NCBI RefSeq assembly: GCF_938015485.1
Contig: NZ_CALLVU010000096.1
Coordinates: 1 to 21,278, forward strand
Direction of reading: 5' to 3'
DNA length: 21,278 bases
Source: an uncultured Lachnoanaerobaculum sp.
GTDB taxonomy: Bacteria; Bacillota; Clostridia; Lachnospirales; Lachnospiraceae
Positions within the stretch are counted from its first letter, which is position 1. The number at the start of each line of letters is the position of its first letter. Below the pieces are notes generated by a model. That model saw only the letters and a list, made by a program, of their open reading frames with translations, ran no database searches and was not told the DNA's origin. Made by a program: the position numbers and the translations under genes. Below are positions 6,835-14,815 of this stretch, piece after piece.

Positions 6835-8215
6835 CGGATTGCCCGGTCCGCTTAGCATGTTTGAAGACAGGGAGTATATAGGCAGAGTTTTGTCTATCGC
6901 ACTGCCTGTATCACTTCAAATGTTATTAAAGATGATTGTCAATTTTATTGACACTGTAATGATAGGCAAATTGGGGGAGAGCGCCATTGCAGGTGTAGGT
7001 TTGGCAAACAAATACTTCTTTGTATTTGTATTGCTGGTATTCGGCGTTGAAAGCGGTAGCGGAGTATTGGCTTCACAGTACATGGGAAACAATGATATAA
7101 AAAATATCAGAAAAGTACTTGGACTTGGGCTTTTGCTTTCACTAACCGGAGGAATAATTTTTGCAACAACGGCTTTTATTATGCCGGACAGGTTGATGAG
7201 AATTTTTACAAATTCACAAGATGCCATAACAATAGGTGCCGCATATCTTGGAGTTGTATGTATTTCATATCCGTTTACGGCGGCGACAGACATCTATGTT
7301 GCAATAATGAGAGCGGTGGGAGAGGTTAAGGTACCTGTTATATCAAGTATATTTGCCATTGTAGTTAATATTATTCTAAACTATATACTGATATTCGGAA
7401 AGTTTACGTTTCCGGCACTTGGTGTGGTAGGTGCGGCGATTGCAACTGTAGTGGCCAGAATATTTGAATTTTTATTGACTGTTATACTTATAAAGCTGAA
7501 AAATTCGCCGCTTATCTGTTCTATAAAGAATTTGAATCCTTTCTCAAAGGATTTGATAAATCAGTTTTTTGTAACCGCATTCCCCGTAATAATCAATGAG
7601 TCGCTGTGGGGGCTTGGTACTACACTTTATTCTGTAGTATACGGTAGAATGGGAGATGCGGCTATAGCTGCAATAACCATTTCTACAGCCTTACAGGATT
7701 TATTGGTGGTTTCATTCCAAGGAATTGCACTTGCCGCCGTGGTAATACTCGGAAACGAGATGGGAGCCGACAATCTGAAAAAGGCGAAGGTATACGGTTC
7801 ATATACCTGGTTGCTTACAATCATAGTCAGTATATCTGTTTCAATACTTATAGTTTTACTAAGAGTGCCTTTTGTAAGACTCTACAATGTGTCTGATAAT
7901 TTGATGATTGATATAAAGCTTTGCTTACTGGTATTTGCCATATTCTTACCGTTTAAGGCGGTGGCTACAGTGAATTTAGTAGGTATATTAAGAAGCGGTG
8001 GAGATACACTTTTTTGTCTGTTTATGGACTTGTCAGGGGTTTGGCTTATCGGAGTACCTATGGCTTTTATAGGAGGGCTGTACTTTAAACTCCCTATATA
8101 TATAGTATATGGGATGGTGCTTTCTGCAGAAATTTATAAGACAGTACTGGGGTATATAAGGTATAAACAGGGAAAGTGGTTGAAAAACTTGGCTATAGAA
8201 TTGACAGCAAAATAA
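6812..8215 (+). CDS. MATE family multidrug/metabolite exporter
   Basis: An inner-membrane secondary transporter, expected to export cationic compounds using Na+ or H+. At 467 residues with about 12 hydrophobic segments it has the normal MATE architecture. Typical pieces are ALPVSLQMLLKMIVNFIDTV near the N terminus, GVESGSGVLASQYMGN (the paired-helix TM2 region) and AIAGVGLANK. The second half repeats the pattern with AFPVIINESLWGLGTTLYSV and GIALAAVVILGNEMGA. The ATG at 6812 overlaps the last 23 bases of the CorC-type gene and has a purine-rich stretch directly against it. The alternative ATG at 6857 gives a more typical N terminus (MFEDREYIGRVLS) but lacks a clear ribosome site, so the first 15 residues are uncertain. 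Substrate cannot be told from sequence. Confidence 0.9.
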   Translation: MRSLKKNSGLPGPLSMFEDREYIGRVLSIALPVSLQMLLKMIVNFIDTVMIGKLGESAIAGVGLANKYFFVFVLLVFGVESGSGVLASQYMGNNDIKNIRKVLGLGLLLSLTGGIIFATTAFIMPDRLMRIFTNSQDAITIGAAYLGVVCISYPFTAATDIYVAIMRAVGEVKVPVISSIFAIVVNIILNYILIFGKFTFPALGVVGAAIATVVARIFEFLLTVILIKLKNSPLICSIKNLNPFSKDLINQFFVTAFPVIINESLWGLGTTLYSVVYGRMGDAAIAAITISTALQDLLVVSFQGIALAAVVILGNEMGADNLKKAKVYGSYTWLLTIIVSISVSILIVLLRVPFVRLYNVSDNLMIDIKLCLLVFAIFLPFKAVATVNLVGILRSGGDTLFCLFMDLSGVWLIGVPMAFIGGLYFKLPIYIVYGMVLSAEIYKTVLGYIRYKQGKWLKNLAIELTAK

Positions 8216-8229
8216 TTTAAGTATAAAAT
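8201..8229 (+). promoter_or_regulatory. Predicted promoter of yebC
   Basis: TTGACA (8201-8206, inside the last codons of the MATE gene), 17 bases, then TAAAAT (8224-8229). It lies 32 bases before the yebC start and suggests that yebC and the two small genes after it are transcribed separately from the rex operon. No terminator is seen after the MATE gene, so read-through may add to this. Confidence 0.5.
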
Positions 8230-8261
8230 AGTTTTTTGGATTAGTATATAAAGGAGAAAAT

Positions 8262-8990
8262 ATGTCAGGACATTCAAAATTTGCAAATATTAAACATAAA
8301 AAAGAGAAAAATGATGCCGCTAAGGGCAAAATTTTTACTGTAATCGGAAGAGAGATTGCAGTTGCGGTAAAAGAGGGCGGACCGGATCCGAACAATAACT
8401 CAAGACTTAGAGATGTTATTGCAAAGGCAAAGGCAAACAATGTACCAAATGATACAATTGAAAGAGGTATCAAGAAAGCGGCAGGAGATGTCAATTCTGT
8501 AAACTATGAGCAGAACACCTATGAGGGTTACGGCCCGAACGGAGTTGCAATCATTGTAGAAACTTTAACAGACAATAAGAACAGAACTGCGGCAAATGTA
8601 AGAGCGGCTTTTACAAAGGGTGGCGGAAATATAGGAACACCGGGATGTGTGTCTTTCATGTTTGACAAGAAGGGTCAGATAATCATAGATAAGGAAGAAT
8701 GTGATATGGACTCGGATGAACTTATGATGACTGCACTTGACCTCGGTGCCGAGGATTTCAATGAGGTAGAAGACAGCTATGAGATTTTAACAGATCCTGA
8801 TAATTTCTCAGCTGTAAGAGAAGGACTGGAAAAACTGGGTATTCCGATGGCTGATGCAGAGGTTACGATGATTCCTCAAAACTGGGTAACATTGTCAGAT
8901 GAAGAAGATATCAAGAAGATGAACCGTATTCTTGACCTTTTGGATGTTGAGGATGATGTACAGAATGTATATCATAGCTGGGATGAGTAA
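8262..8990 (+). CDS. yebC: YebC/PmpR family (TACO1-like) protein
   Basis: Member of a highly conserved cytoplasmic family, long annotated as transcriptional regulators. The related mitochondrial TACO1 and recent bacterial work point to a role in translation of difficult sequences such as polyproline. The 242-residue product has normal length and the family hallmarks: N-terminal MSGHSKFANIKHKKEKNDAA, then GREIAVAVKEGG, NNSRLRDVIAKAKANNVPND, YEGYGPNGVAIIVETLTDN and GGNIGTPGCVSFMF. The consensus start is usually MSGHSKWANI; Phe replaces Trp7 here. ATG 8262 has AAGGAG five bases upstream. It is followed, one base later, by a DUF4250 gene. Whether this copy acts on DNA or on ribosomes cannot be decided from sequence. 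Confidence 0.93.
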   Translation: MSGHSKFANIKHKKEKNDAAKGKIFTVIGREIAVAVKEGGPDPNNNSRLRDVIAKAKANNVPNDTIERGIKKAAGDVNSVNYEQNTYEGYGPNGVAIIVETLTDNKNRTAANVRAAFTKGGGNIGTPGCVSFMFDKKGQIIIDKEECDMDSDELMMTALDLGAEDFNEVEDSYEILTDPDNFSAVREGLEKLGIPMADAEVTMIPQNWVTLSDEEDIKKMNRILDLLDVEDDVQNVYHSWDE

Positions 8991-8991
8991 T

Positions 8992-9168
8992 ATGACATTG
9001 CCAAAGGATCCTGTGATGTTATTATCACTTATAAATACCAAGCTTAGAGACTATAATTCTTCGTTGGATGATTTTTGTAAAGAAAATGATTTGAATGAGG
9101 ATGAGATAAAGAAAAAGCTTGAGATGATTGATTATCACTATGATGAATTCAAAAACAAATTCGTATGA
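8992..9168 (+). CDS. DUF4250 small protein
   Basis: A 58-residue protein matching the DUF4250 family as I remember it: MTLPKDPVMLLSLINTKLRD followed by a helix-rich acidic/basic stretch (SLDDFCKENDLNEDEIKKKLEMIDYHYDEF). The composition suggests a compact helical fold, possibly a small helix-turn-helix-like unit; no membrane segment or metal motif is seen. I chose ATG 8992, which starts one base after the yebC stop and gives the family N terminus; the longer frame from 8932 lies inside yebC. It has no strong ribosome site of its own, so it probably depends on re-initiation after yebC. It ends in a 4-base ATGA overlap with the next gene. Function unknown. Confidence 0.8.
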   Translation: MTLPKDPVMLLSLINTKLRDYNSSLDDFCKENDLNEDEIKKKLEMIDYHYDEFKNKFV

Positions 9169-9569
9169 GAAGTATTGTTAAAAAAGATAGTATATTTATT
9201 ATTGGTATACTTATACTTAATTTGGTAATGTTTATTATAAGTTGTATAGTATTTTATTGGTCCGGATATATTCGTGATCAATATAATATAATGAACGATG
9301 GAGAATACTTTGAGACTTTTTATTTAATTTGTATTGTTATAATTGAGATATTTGTATTCTCTTTAATATATTTTTTAAGACAATATAAATTGGGAATATA
9401 TAAAGTATTTTATCTATTGTATATAGTTTTACTTATATTGTTTGTATCTAAAACTATAAATTGTATTATATACCATAACAATTATAGTAAAGAAGAGTAT
9501 AGTAAATCACATAAGGTTTCATTACAAAATTTAAATTATATAATTGAAGATACATATAAGCGTTTTTAA
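9165..9569 (+). CDS. Unknown AT-rich membrane protein with three helices
   Basis: I do not recognise this 134-residue protein. Three hydrophobic segments are visible at about residues 10-33, 51-71 and 80-98. A polar loop (34-50, GYIRDQYNIMNDGEYFE) follows the first, and the C-terminal tail (100-134) is hydrophilic and tyrosine- and asparagine-rich. The start overlaps the DUF4250 stop as ATGA, a classic sign of translational coupling. The gene is strikingly AT-rich: in 9361-9480 only 19 of 120 bases are G or C, whereas yebC just upstream reaches about 40 percent. That contrast fits an accessory or recently acquired gene, or a weakly constrained lineage-specific one. A 12-bp hairpin lies 15 bases past its stop. 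Confidence 0.65.
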   Translation: MRSIVKKDSIFIIGILILNLVMFIISCIVFYWSGYIRDQYNIMNDGEYFETFYLICIVIIEIFVFSLIYFLRQYKLGIYKVFYLLYIVLLILFVSKTINCIIYHNNYSKEEYSKSHKVSLQNLNYIIEDTYKRF

Positions 9570-9584
9570 TACGAGTATAATGAG

Positions 9585-9613
9585 GTTGCCGGGAAAATAC
9601 ATTTCCCGGCAAC
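9585..9613 (+). terminator. Hairpin after the yebC transcription unit
   Basis: A perfect 12-bp stem (GTTGCCGGGAAA at 9585-9596 pairing with TTTCCCGGCAAC at 9602-9613) with a five-base loop. The expected T run is replaced by the weaker TATATATTT, so termination may be less efficient or may also rely on the second hairpin downstream. It is the most GC-rich piece of an otherwise AT-rich spacer between two converging units. Confidence 0.6.
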
Positions 9614-9690
9614 TATATATTTGGTAAATATGTTATGGTAAATTATTCGCAAAACTCAAGTTTAACGCATAGTTATATAATTTAAATATA

Positions 9691-9715
9691 GGGAGCTATT
9701 ATTATAATAACTCCC
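9691..9715 (-). terminator. Hairpin after the CAP-domain gene
   Basis: A near-palindrome with arms GGGAG and CTCCC closing a TATTAT/ATAATA inner stem. On the minus strand it lies about 40 bases past the stop of the CAP gene and is followed by TATATTTAAATT. It can fold on both strands, so it may serve the converging units from both sides. The rest of the spacer 9614-9753 shows nothing else. Confidence 0.5.
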
Positions 9716-9753
9716 CAATATTGCGTTTATACAAATATAAATATGTTTATAGC

Positions 9754-11388
9754 TTATTTAATCCATGCACCGTTTGCATCCACTCTGTATCCGTCAGGTG
9801 TTGTAGTGTTTACATACAACGCACAACTTGAGTCAAAGCAATACCACTTTCCGTTTATCTGTAACCACTGACTGACTGCGCTATATCCACCTGCCTGTGT
9901 ATAATACCACTTATTACCTAAGTAAAGCCATTCATTCTCGGATATATATCCTCCCGCCTTTGCATAGAACCATGAATTGTTTACTTTTAACCAGTTGTTC
10001 TCAATCAAACTGCCGTCTGCACTAAGATAAAACCAATGTCCGTTATCTTTCACCCAATCATTTCGTACAGGTAAAGTTGAGCCGTTTCTGAAATAATTCC
10101 AACTTCCGTTACTTAATTTAAACCAAGTTCCGCCGGAGGATTGACTTGTATTATTGTATGTATTAATAAATCCCCAGTTGAATGTGGTTTTTGACTTGCC
10201 TGAGCCGCCGCCTGATGAGCTACCGCCTCCACCACCGGATTTGCCTGACTTACCGGAACCGCCTGTATGTACACTTGTATTACCGTCTTTTTCGACTATA
10301 AGACCTTTTTTGCCGAAACTCTTATTTCCATATAAGCTGAAGAAATCTACAGTATATTCTATAGGATCATATGCATTTCCGTGATTATCCTTAAGTCCTT
10401 CAACTTTGACCAGATATCTGTCACCTGCATTACATTTTATCTTTGCGTCAAAAATAACAGCCTGATGTAATGAGCCGTAGCCACCTGTATTTATATTAAA
10501 GAATTCGCCTGTAGTACTCTTATCGCTCTTATCAAAATAATATGACTTGTTTGTTTTTAAATTTGTAAGAGTAACCTTTACATCATTTTCATTTGCACTG
10601 AAGTAGTCGGAGTTCAATGAGATAGACCAAGGGCCGTACATATATTCTGCAGGCATCTTACTTGCAGGCCATGTCAAAAAGTCCACGTCACTACCGCTGC
10701 TACTTGAACTGCCGAAGAACGCGTTCCACAAGCCTGTACCTGTATAGATGCAATACATGGATGTATATTCATTGTTGCGTCCGGGACCTACGGAAATACC
10801 GAATGATGTCTTTTCAAGTCCCGGAGAAATTGCCCACCTTCTATGTCCTACTCTATCTATATTAGAAGGGTCTCCGTCTCCCATCCAGCCATAGAGTATG
10901 GCTTCCGAAATTGTATCATAACCTGCACCCAGGTTTGAATGCTTTGCACCGTAGGCACCATTGGTGTATAACTCGTCGGATACACCGGCTTTTCTTTCCG
11001 GATTATGTGTGATACCGCCTATTCCGATCATAAGTGTTGATGAGGCCTGTGCATACTTTTCGGTATCGTAGTCATAGCTTGCTTCATTAAGTCCGGCAAC
11101 ATACCTCATGACATTTAAAGTGTTGAGAGCGTTTTGTCTTGAAGCGTCACTCAACTCTCCTGCTATATTGTTCTTGTAGTCAGGTGTAATCTTCCAAGTA
11201 TCAGGTTTTGTAACATCGAAAGGATGACTGCTTAGGTAAGCTTTTATATCTTCCTCACTTCTTTGTGTAGCTATCTTTGCATTAGACGGCGTTCCGGCTA
11301 CGGTAAACGGATATGCTGCAACATCCATGCTGTAAAGCCCGACAACGGCAAGGCTGATTGCAGCCAGCGACAGTAGTTTTTTGACCAT
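9754..11388 (-). CDS. Secreted CAP-domain protein with wall-binding repeats
   Basis: A 544-residue exported surface protein. A signal peptide (KK then hydrophobic core, likely cut after VAA, residue 25) leads to a CAP/SCP-like domain at about 85-215, with NVMRYVAGL, ITHNP (His128), SEAI (Glu162) and GHRRW (His182) as the family's His/Glu cavity residues. A beta-rich region (about 235-350) and a Gly/Ser/Lys linker (376-400) follow. The C terminus (421-544) has about five or six aromatic repeats of some 21 residues of the choline/glucan-binding type (NGHWFYLSADGSLIENNW, GNKWYYTQAGGY, GYRVDANGAW), which should hold the protein on cell-wall choline or polysaccharide. Start ATG 11388 has GGAGG five bases upstream; a GTG at 11400 overlaps that site. 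It stands alone, with its own promoter. Ligand and activity are unknown; CAP proteins can be adhesins, proteases or lipid binders. Confidence 0.85.
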   Translation of the reverse strand: MVKKLLSLAAISLAVVGLYSMDVAAYPFTVAGTPSNAKIATQRSEEDIKAYLSSHPFDVTKPDTWKITPDYKNNIAGELSDASRQNALNTLNVMRYVAGLNEASYDYDTEKYAQASSTLMIGIGGITHNPERKAGVSDELYTNGAYGAKHSNLGAGYDTISEAILYGWMGDGDPSNIDRVGHRRWAISPGLEKTSFGISVGPGRNNEYTSMYCIYTGTGLWNAFFGSSSSSGSDVDFLTWPASKMPAEYMYGPWSISLNSDYFSANENDVKVTLTNLKTNKSYYFDKSDKSTTGEFFNINTGGYGSLHQAVIFDAKIKCNAGDRYLVKVEGLKDNHGNAYDPIEYTVDFFSLYGNKSFGKKGLIVEKDGNTSVHTGGSGKSGKSGGGGGSSSGGGSGKSKTTFNWGFINTYNNTSQSSGGTWFKLSNGSWNYFRNGSTLPVRNDWVKDNGHWFYLSADGSLIENNWLKVNNSWFYAKAGGYISENEWLYLGNKWYYTQAGGYSAVSQWLQINGKWYCFDSSCALYVNTTTPDGYRVDANGAWIK

Positions 11389-11447
11389 ATATACCTCCAC
11401 GCAGATACTTAAATATAAGATTTAAATATCCTTAATATTTTATAAAT

Positions 11448-11476
11448 ATTATATTACAGATACAAAAGTCTTTCAA
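11448..11476 (-). promoter_or_regulatory. Strong promoter of the CAP-domain gene
   Basis: On the minus strand TTGAAA (11476-11471), 17 bases, then a perfect TATAAT (11453-11448). Transcription should start near 11441, leaving a leader of about 50 bases before the ATG at 11388. Confidence 0.7.
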
Positions 11477-11488
11477 TAATTGTATGCT

Positions 11489-11549
11489 ATTATCACATTT
11501 ATCGTTACATTGTACAATAAAAGCTTCAAAATATGTAACATATGATAAT
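11489..11549. promoter_or_regulatory. Nested inverted repeats upstream of the CAP promoter
   Basis: Two pairs of perfect 7-base arms are nested: ATTATCA (11489-11495) with TGATAAT (11543-11549), and GTTACAT (11504-11510) with ATGTAAC (11533-11539). They lie 13 to 73 bases upstream of the -35 box of the CAP gene. The layout resembles a binding region for a dimeric or tetrameric activator or repressor. AT-rich DNA yields such dyads by chance, so this is a suggestion only. Confidence 0.3.
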
Positions 11550-11561
11550 TTTTTAAAGCTA

Positions 11562-11605
11562 AAAAACTGTTACCCGATAACTTAGTTCATCAGGTAACAG
11601 TTTTT
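11562..11605 (-). terminator. Intrinsic terminator of the cobalamin operon
   Basis: A 13-bp perfect stem, AAAAACTGTTACC (11562-11574) with GGTAACAGTTTTT (11593-11605), extended inward by GAT/ATC after one mismatch. On the minus strand the GGTAACAG arm is followed by six T, directly after the cbiC stop at 11607-11609. The stem is A-rich on one side, so it could also work in the plus direction. Confidence 0.85.
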
Positions 11606-11606
11606 A

Positions 11607-12263
11607 TTATACCATTTGCAATAATACAGCATTTATAATTGCGGCACAGACATTGCTTCCGCCCTTATTGCCGTCACAAATGATTGCAGGTATATTGCTC
11701 TGTTTTATAAGTTCCTTGGCTTCGATAACATTTACAAAGCCTACAGGTGCCGCAATAATAAAATCAGGTGTATATTTGTCCAAAAGCTCATGGATTCTTA
11801 TCAGTGCCGTAGGTGCATTGCCTACCGCAAACACTATAGGGATCTTTTTGCCTTTGTTTAAAGCCTGTTTTTCATCACGAATTTGATAAGCCAGATCAAT
11901 AGAGGCCGTCGCTCTTGTGGTGTTGTTTTTCTTGGCATATTCAACCGTATCAGGCTCCGCAATAAGACAATGCGGAGTTATAGAAAACTTGCCTGTCAGT
12001 ATCCTTTTATTGATACCGCTTAGTGCCATATTTGTATCTGTAAAAATCATTGCATATGATTGTATACAATGTTTTAAGGTTTCAATTGCATTGTTTTGAA
12101 AAATAACATTATACTGATAGTCAAAGTCGGCTGTGGTATGTATAGTTCTTTTTACAACCAAAAGCTCATCATCGGTATAAAACTTCAGTCTTTCCTTATC
12201 CATCTGTGATGTAAGTATTTCAAAACTCTTTTTCTCTATATCCTCAGGTTTTATCTGTAGCAT
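11607..12263 (-). CDS. cbiC: Precorrin-8X / cobalt-precorrin-8 methylmutase
   Basis: Moves the methyl group from C-11 to C-12 of the corrin ring, giving hydrogenobyrinic acid or, in the anaerobic route, cobyrinic acid. The 218-residue protein has normal length. It begins with IKPEDIEKKSFEIL, carries the catalytic histidine His42 in VKRTIHTTADFDYQ, and ends with VGNAPTALIRIHELL, GFVNVIEAKEL and ICDGNKGGSNVCAAIINAVL, all typical of CbiC/CobH. The ATG has GAAAGG six bases upstream and lies 11 bases after the cbiP stop. It is the last gene of the cob operon, followed at once by the terminator. The Cbi-style neighbours and the anaerobic lineage favour the cobalt-early route. Confidence 0.93.
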   Translation of the reverse strand: MLQIKPEDIEKKSFEILTSQMDKERLKFYTDDELLVVKRTIHTTADFDYQYNVIFQNNAIETLKHCIQSYAMIFTDTNMALSGINKRILTGKFSITPHCLIAEPDTVEYAKKNNTTRATASIDLAYQIRDEKQALNKGKKIPIVFAVGNAPTALIRIHELLDKYTPDFIIAAPVGFVNVIEAKELIKQSNIPAIICDGNKGGSNVCAAIINAVLLQMV

Positions 12264-12274
12264 AAATTGCCTTT

Positions 12275-13780
12275 CTATTTTTCGATATTTAAAATATTCA
12301 TTATTCTCTCTATATCCAAAGACTCTTCCATTAGATTTGCCAAAAGCTCATACTGTGAGTCCTTATAGCTTTCAAAATCGGTTATATTATCATTAAGACC
12401 GATTTTCTTACCTGTCTTTTTGATAAGTCCGCTTATCAGACAATCTACAAACTTATCATTTTCAAATATACCGTGTATATATGTGCCAAGTATATTCCTA
12501 TTTACAAAACCTCCGTTTTCACTTATATCGGATGTTGTAAAATACTTTTCATTTGCATCTATGGTGCTTCCCATATGTATCTCATAACCTGTTATGGCAG
12601 TGTCGCTAAGATTATCAATAAAATCCGGCAAATTCATTATCTTTGTTTTAGTCTGTCTTGTAGTCTTTTGTTTGGCAAATACGGTACTGAAGTTTAGGAG
12701 TTCAAGGCCTGTTTCAGAGCCGCCCTCTTCCACTCCTGCTTCGTCGGTTAAGTTGTTTCCAAGCATTTGAAAACCGCCACATATACCGATAAGATTTTTA
12801 TTTATCAGATTGACTTGATTAAAGCCTTTATCTTTCAGCCATCTAAGGTCATATAGCGTATTCTTTGAGCCGGGTAATATTACAAGGTCTGCATCTTTCA
12901 TCTCATTTGGAGAGGTGATATACTTCAGTACAATCTCAGACCTTCGCTCAAGCGGATTGAAATCTGTAAAGTTTGAAATATGTGGCAGTCTGATTACCGC
13001 AATATTTATCTTATCATTTGAAAATTCGGTATTTGCAGTATCAAGTCTTGTAGATAAGCTGTCCTCATCGTCTATATCAATCTTTGTCATAGGTATAACG
13101 CCCACTACAGGTATTTTGACATCTATTTTGGCAAAATGTTCTTTGAGCATATCAAAGCCCGGAGTGAGCAAGGTTTTATCACCTCTGAACTTATTTATCA
13201 CAATACCTTTTATCCTTTTTTGACTATCACTGTCCAAAAGAGCTACAGTACCGAAAACCGATGCAAATACTCCGCCTCTGTCAATATCCGCCACAAGAAG
13301 TACAGGTGCATCCACAAGCTTTGCCAGTCCCATATTTACTATATCATTTTCATTTAAGTTTATTTCCGCAGGTGAACCGGCGCCCTCTATAACAATGATG
13401 TCGTATTTACTGTCAAGCTTTTTATAAGCATCAAGTACATAAGGAATAAAGCTCTTTTTATTTGTGTAATAATCGCTTGCACTCATATTTGCATAGACTT
13501 TACCGTTTAATATTACCTGACTTCCTGTATTTGATGTGGGCTTTAAAAGTATCGGATTCATACAGGCGTCAGGCGCTATCTTAGCCGCCTCGGCCTGCAT
13601 AACCTGAGCTCTTCCCATCTCCAAACCGTCTTCAGTTATAAAGGAGTTTAGAGCCATATTCTGTGATTTGAAAGGTGCCACCTTAAATCCCATTCTTTTA
13701 AACATTCTGCAAAGTCCGGCAACCAAAAAGCTCTTACCTGAGTTTGACATGGTTCCCTGAACCATTATAACCTTTGCCAT
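12275..13780 (-). CDS. cbiP: Adenosylcobyric acid synthase (glutamine-hydrolysing)
   Basis: Amidates side chains b, d, e and g of adenosylcobyrinate diamide with ATP and glutamine. At 501 residues it has the family length. The N-terminal dethiobiotin-synthetase-like ATPase has QGTMSNSGKS (8-17), SQNMALNSF (39-47) and the magnesium-binding VIEGAGSPAE (130-139), and VADIDRGGVFASV (163-175). The C-terminal glutamine amidotransferase domain has nucleophile Cys334 in GICGGFQMLG, GYEIHMG (398-404) and His436 in TYIHGIFE. The start lies three bases after the cobD stop; the ribosome site is the G run (AGGGGG) formed by the end of that gene, so translation is coupled. Also named CobQ. Confidence 0.95.
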   Translation of the reverse strand: MAKVIMVQGTMSNSGKSFLVAGLCRMFKRMGFKVAPFKSQNMALNSFITEDGLEMGRAQVMQAEAAKIAPDACMNPILLKPTSNTGSQVILNGKVYANMSASDYYTNKKSFIPYVLDAYKKLDSKYDIIVIEGAGSPAEINLNENDIVNMGLAKLVDAPVLLVADIDRGGVFASVFGTVALLDSDSQKRIKGIVINKFRGDKTLLTPGFDMLKEHFAKIDVKIPVVGVIPMTKIDIDDEDSLSTRLDTANTEFSNDKINIAVIRLPHISNFTDFNPLERRSEIVLKYITSPNEMKDADLVILPGSKNTLYDLRWLKDKGFNQVNLINKNLIGICGGFQMLGNNLTDEAGVEEGGSETGLELLNFSTVFAKQKTTRQTKTKIMNLPDFIDNLSDTAITGYEIHMGSTIDANEKYFTTSDISENGGFVNRNILGTYIHGIFENDKFVDCLISGLIKKTGKKIGLNDNITDFESYKDSQYELLANLMEESLDIERIMNILNIEK

Positions 13781-13783
13781 AAA

Positions 13784-14815
13784 CTACCCCCTAAGTATCT
13801 TATGTATTGTATCAACAAGTATTTTATTTTCAGCCTCTGTTTTGACTGCCGTTCTGAAGTAGGTATCGTCAAGTCCTATAAAATCCGAGCAGTCTCTGAC
13901 AATTATTCCATATGTTAAAAGCTCTTTGGACAAATTCTTCTTATACTTGCAAAGTAAAAAGTTTGCTTCGGAGTTAAAAGTAACTATACCTAAATCCTCC
14001 AATTTATCTGCCAAAACAGTCTTCTCTTTTTGAATAGATTCGACGATGTGGTCCATATTTTGTGTCAGTGAGTACTTGGCGGCTTCAAGCGCAAGTGTAT
14101 TTATTTCCCATGAAGGTGTTAGCTTTTTAAGCTTTTTCATTATCATATCATTATGTATGAGCAAGTATCCGAAGCGAAGTCCCGGGAAAGCATACAGCTT
14201 TGTAAGAGATCTTAGTATCGCTATATTCTCAAATGTACTCAGTTTATTACATATTGAGTGATCTTCACCGTTTTCTACAAACTCTAAAAAGCACTCATCA
14301 AGCAGAACAAAAATATTTTTTTGCTTACAATATATGATTATTTTATGTAATAATTCATCTTCAATAATAAATCCTGTCGGATTATTCGGATTTGTAAGTA
14401 CAAGTATATCAATATTTTCAGATAATATATCAAATATATCTTCATCTATATGAAGATTCGGCATATTGTAGTAGATCAAATTAGCATCTATTGATTCGGC
14501 AGCCAGCCTGTATGATTCAAAGCTTGGCACCGGTATACATATATTTATCCCTTTTTTAAATGTTTGAAACAATCTGAATATAATACTGTTTGCACCGTTT
14601 CCAAGATAAATATCACCTGTATTCACATTATGTTTTTTACTTATTATGTCATTTATCTCACTATAATCTCCGTTCGGATAATGTACCAAAGTTAAGATGG
14701 AACCTGTCAGAATTTTTTTTAAGTTACTGTCAAGTCCGTAAGGATTGATGCTTGCGGAAAAGTCGATAAATCTTTTTCCCGTCTTGGCATATTCTAAGAA
14801 TCTACCTCCGTGCAT
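13784..14815 (-). CDS. cobD: Threonine-phosphate decarboxylase (CobD-type PLP enzyme)
   Basis: A fold-type I PLP enzyme that decarboxylates L-threonine O-3-phosphate to (R)-1-amino-2-propanol phosphate, the linker of the nucleotide loop. The 343-residue protein starts MHGGRFLEYAKTGKRFIDFS, then SINPYGL (22-28), YLGNGANSIIF (70-80), TNPNNPTG (141-148), LLDECFLEF (171-179) and the PLP lysine Lys206 in SLTKLYAFPGLRFGYL. These separate it from plain histidinol-phosphate aminotransferases mainly by the MHGG start and by its place in the cob operon. The start ATG 14815 overlaps the last 14 bases of the methyltransferase gene, with AGAGAGG upstream. A longer frame reaches 14884 but lies inside that gene. 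No kinase (PduX-like) for threonine is seen here. Confidence 0.88.
   Translation of the reverse strand: MHGGRFLEYAKTGKRFIDFSASINPYGLDSNLKKILTGSILTLVHYPNGDYSEINDIISKKHNVNTGDIYLGNGANSIIFRLFQTFKKGINICIPVPSFESYRLAAESIDANLIYYNMPNLHIDEDIFDILSENIDILVLTNPNNPTGFIIEDELLHKIIIYCKQKNIFVLLDECFLEFVENGEDHSICNKLSTFENIAILRSLTKLYAFPGLRFGYLLIHNDMIMKKLKKLTPSWEINTLALEAAKYSLTQNMDHIVESIQKEKTVLADKLEDLGIVTFNSEANFLLCKYKKNLSKELLTYGIIVRDCSDFIGLDDTYFRTAVKTEAENKILVDTIHKILRG

Noticed and set aside
10154..10384. Proline-rich 76-codon plus-strand frame
   Set aside because: It is the antisense of the Gly/Ser linker of the CAP-domain protein (Gly codons read as Pro on the other strand); no start signals.
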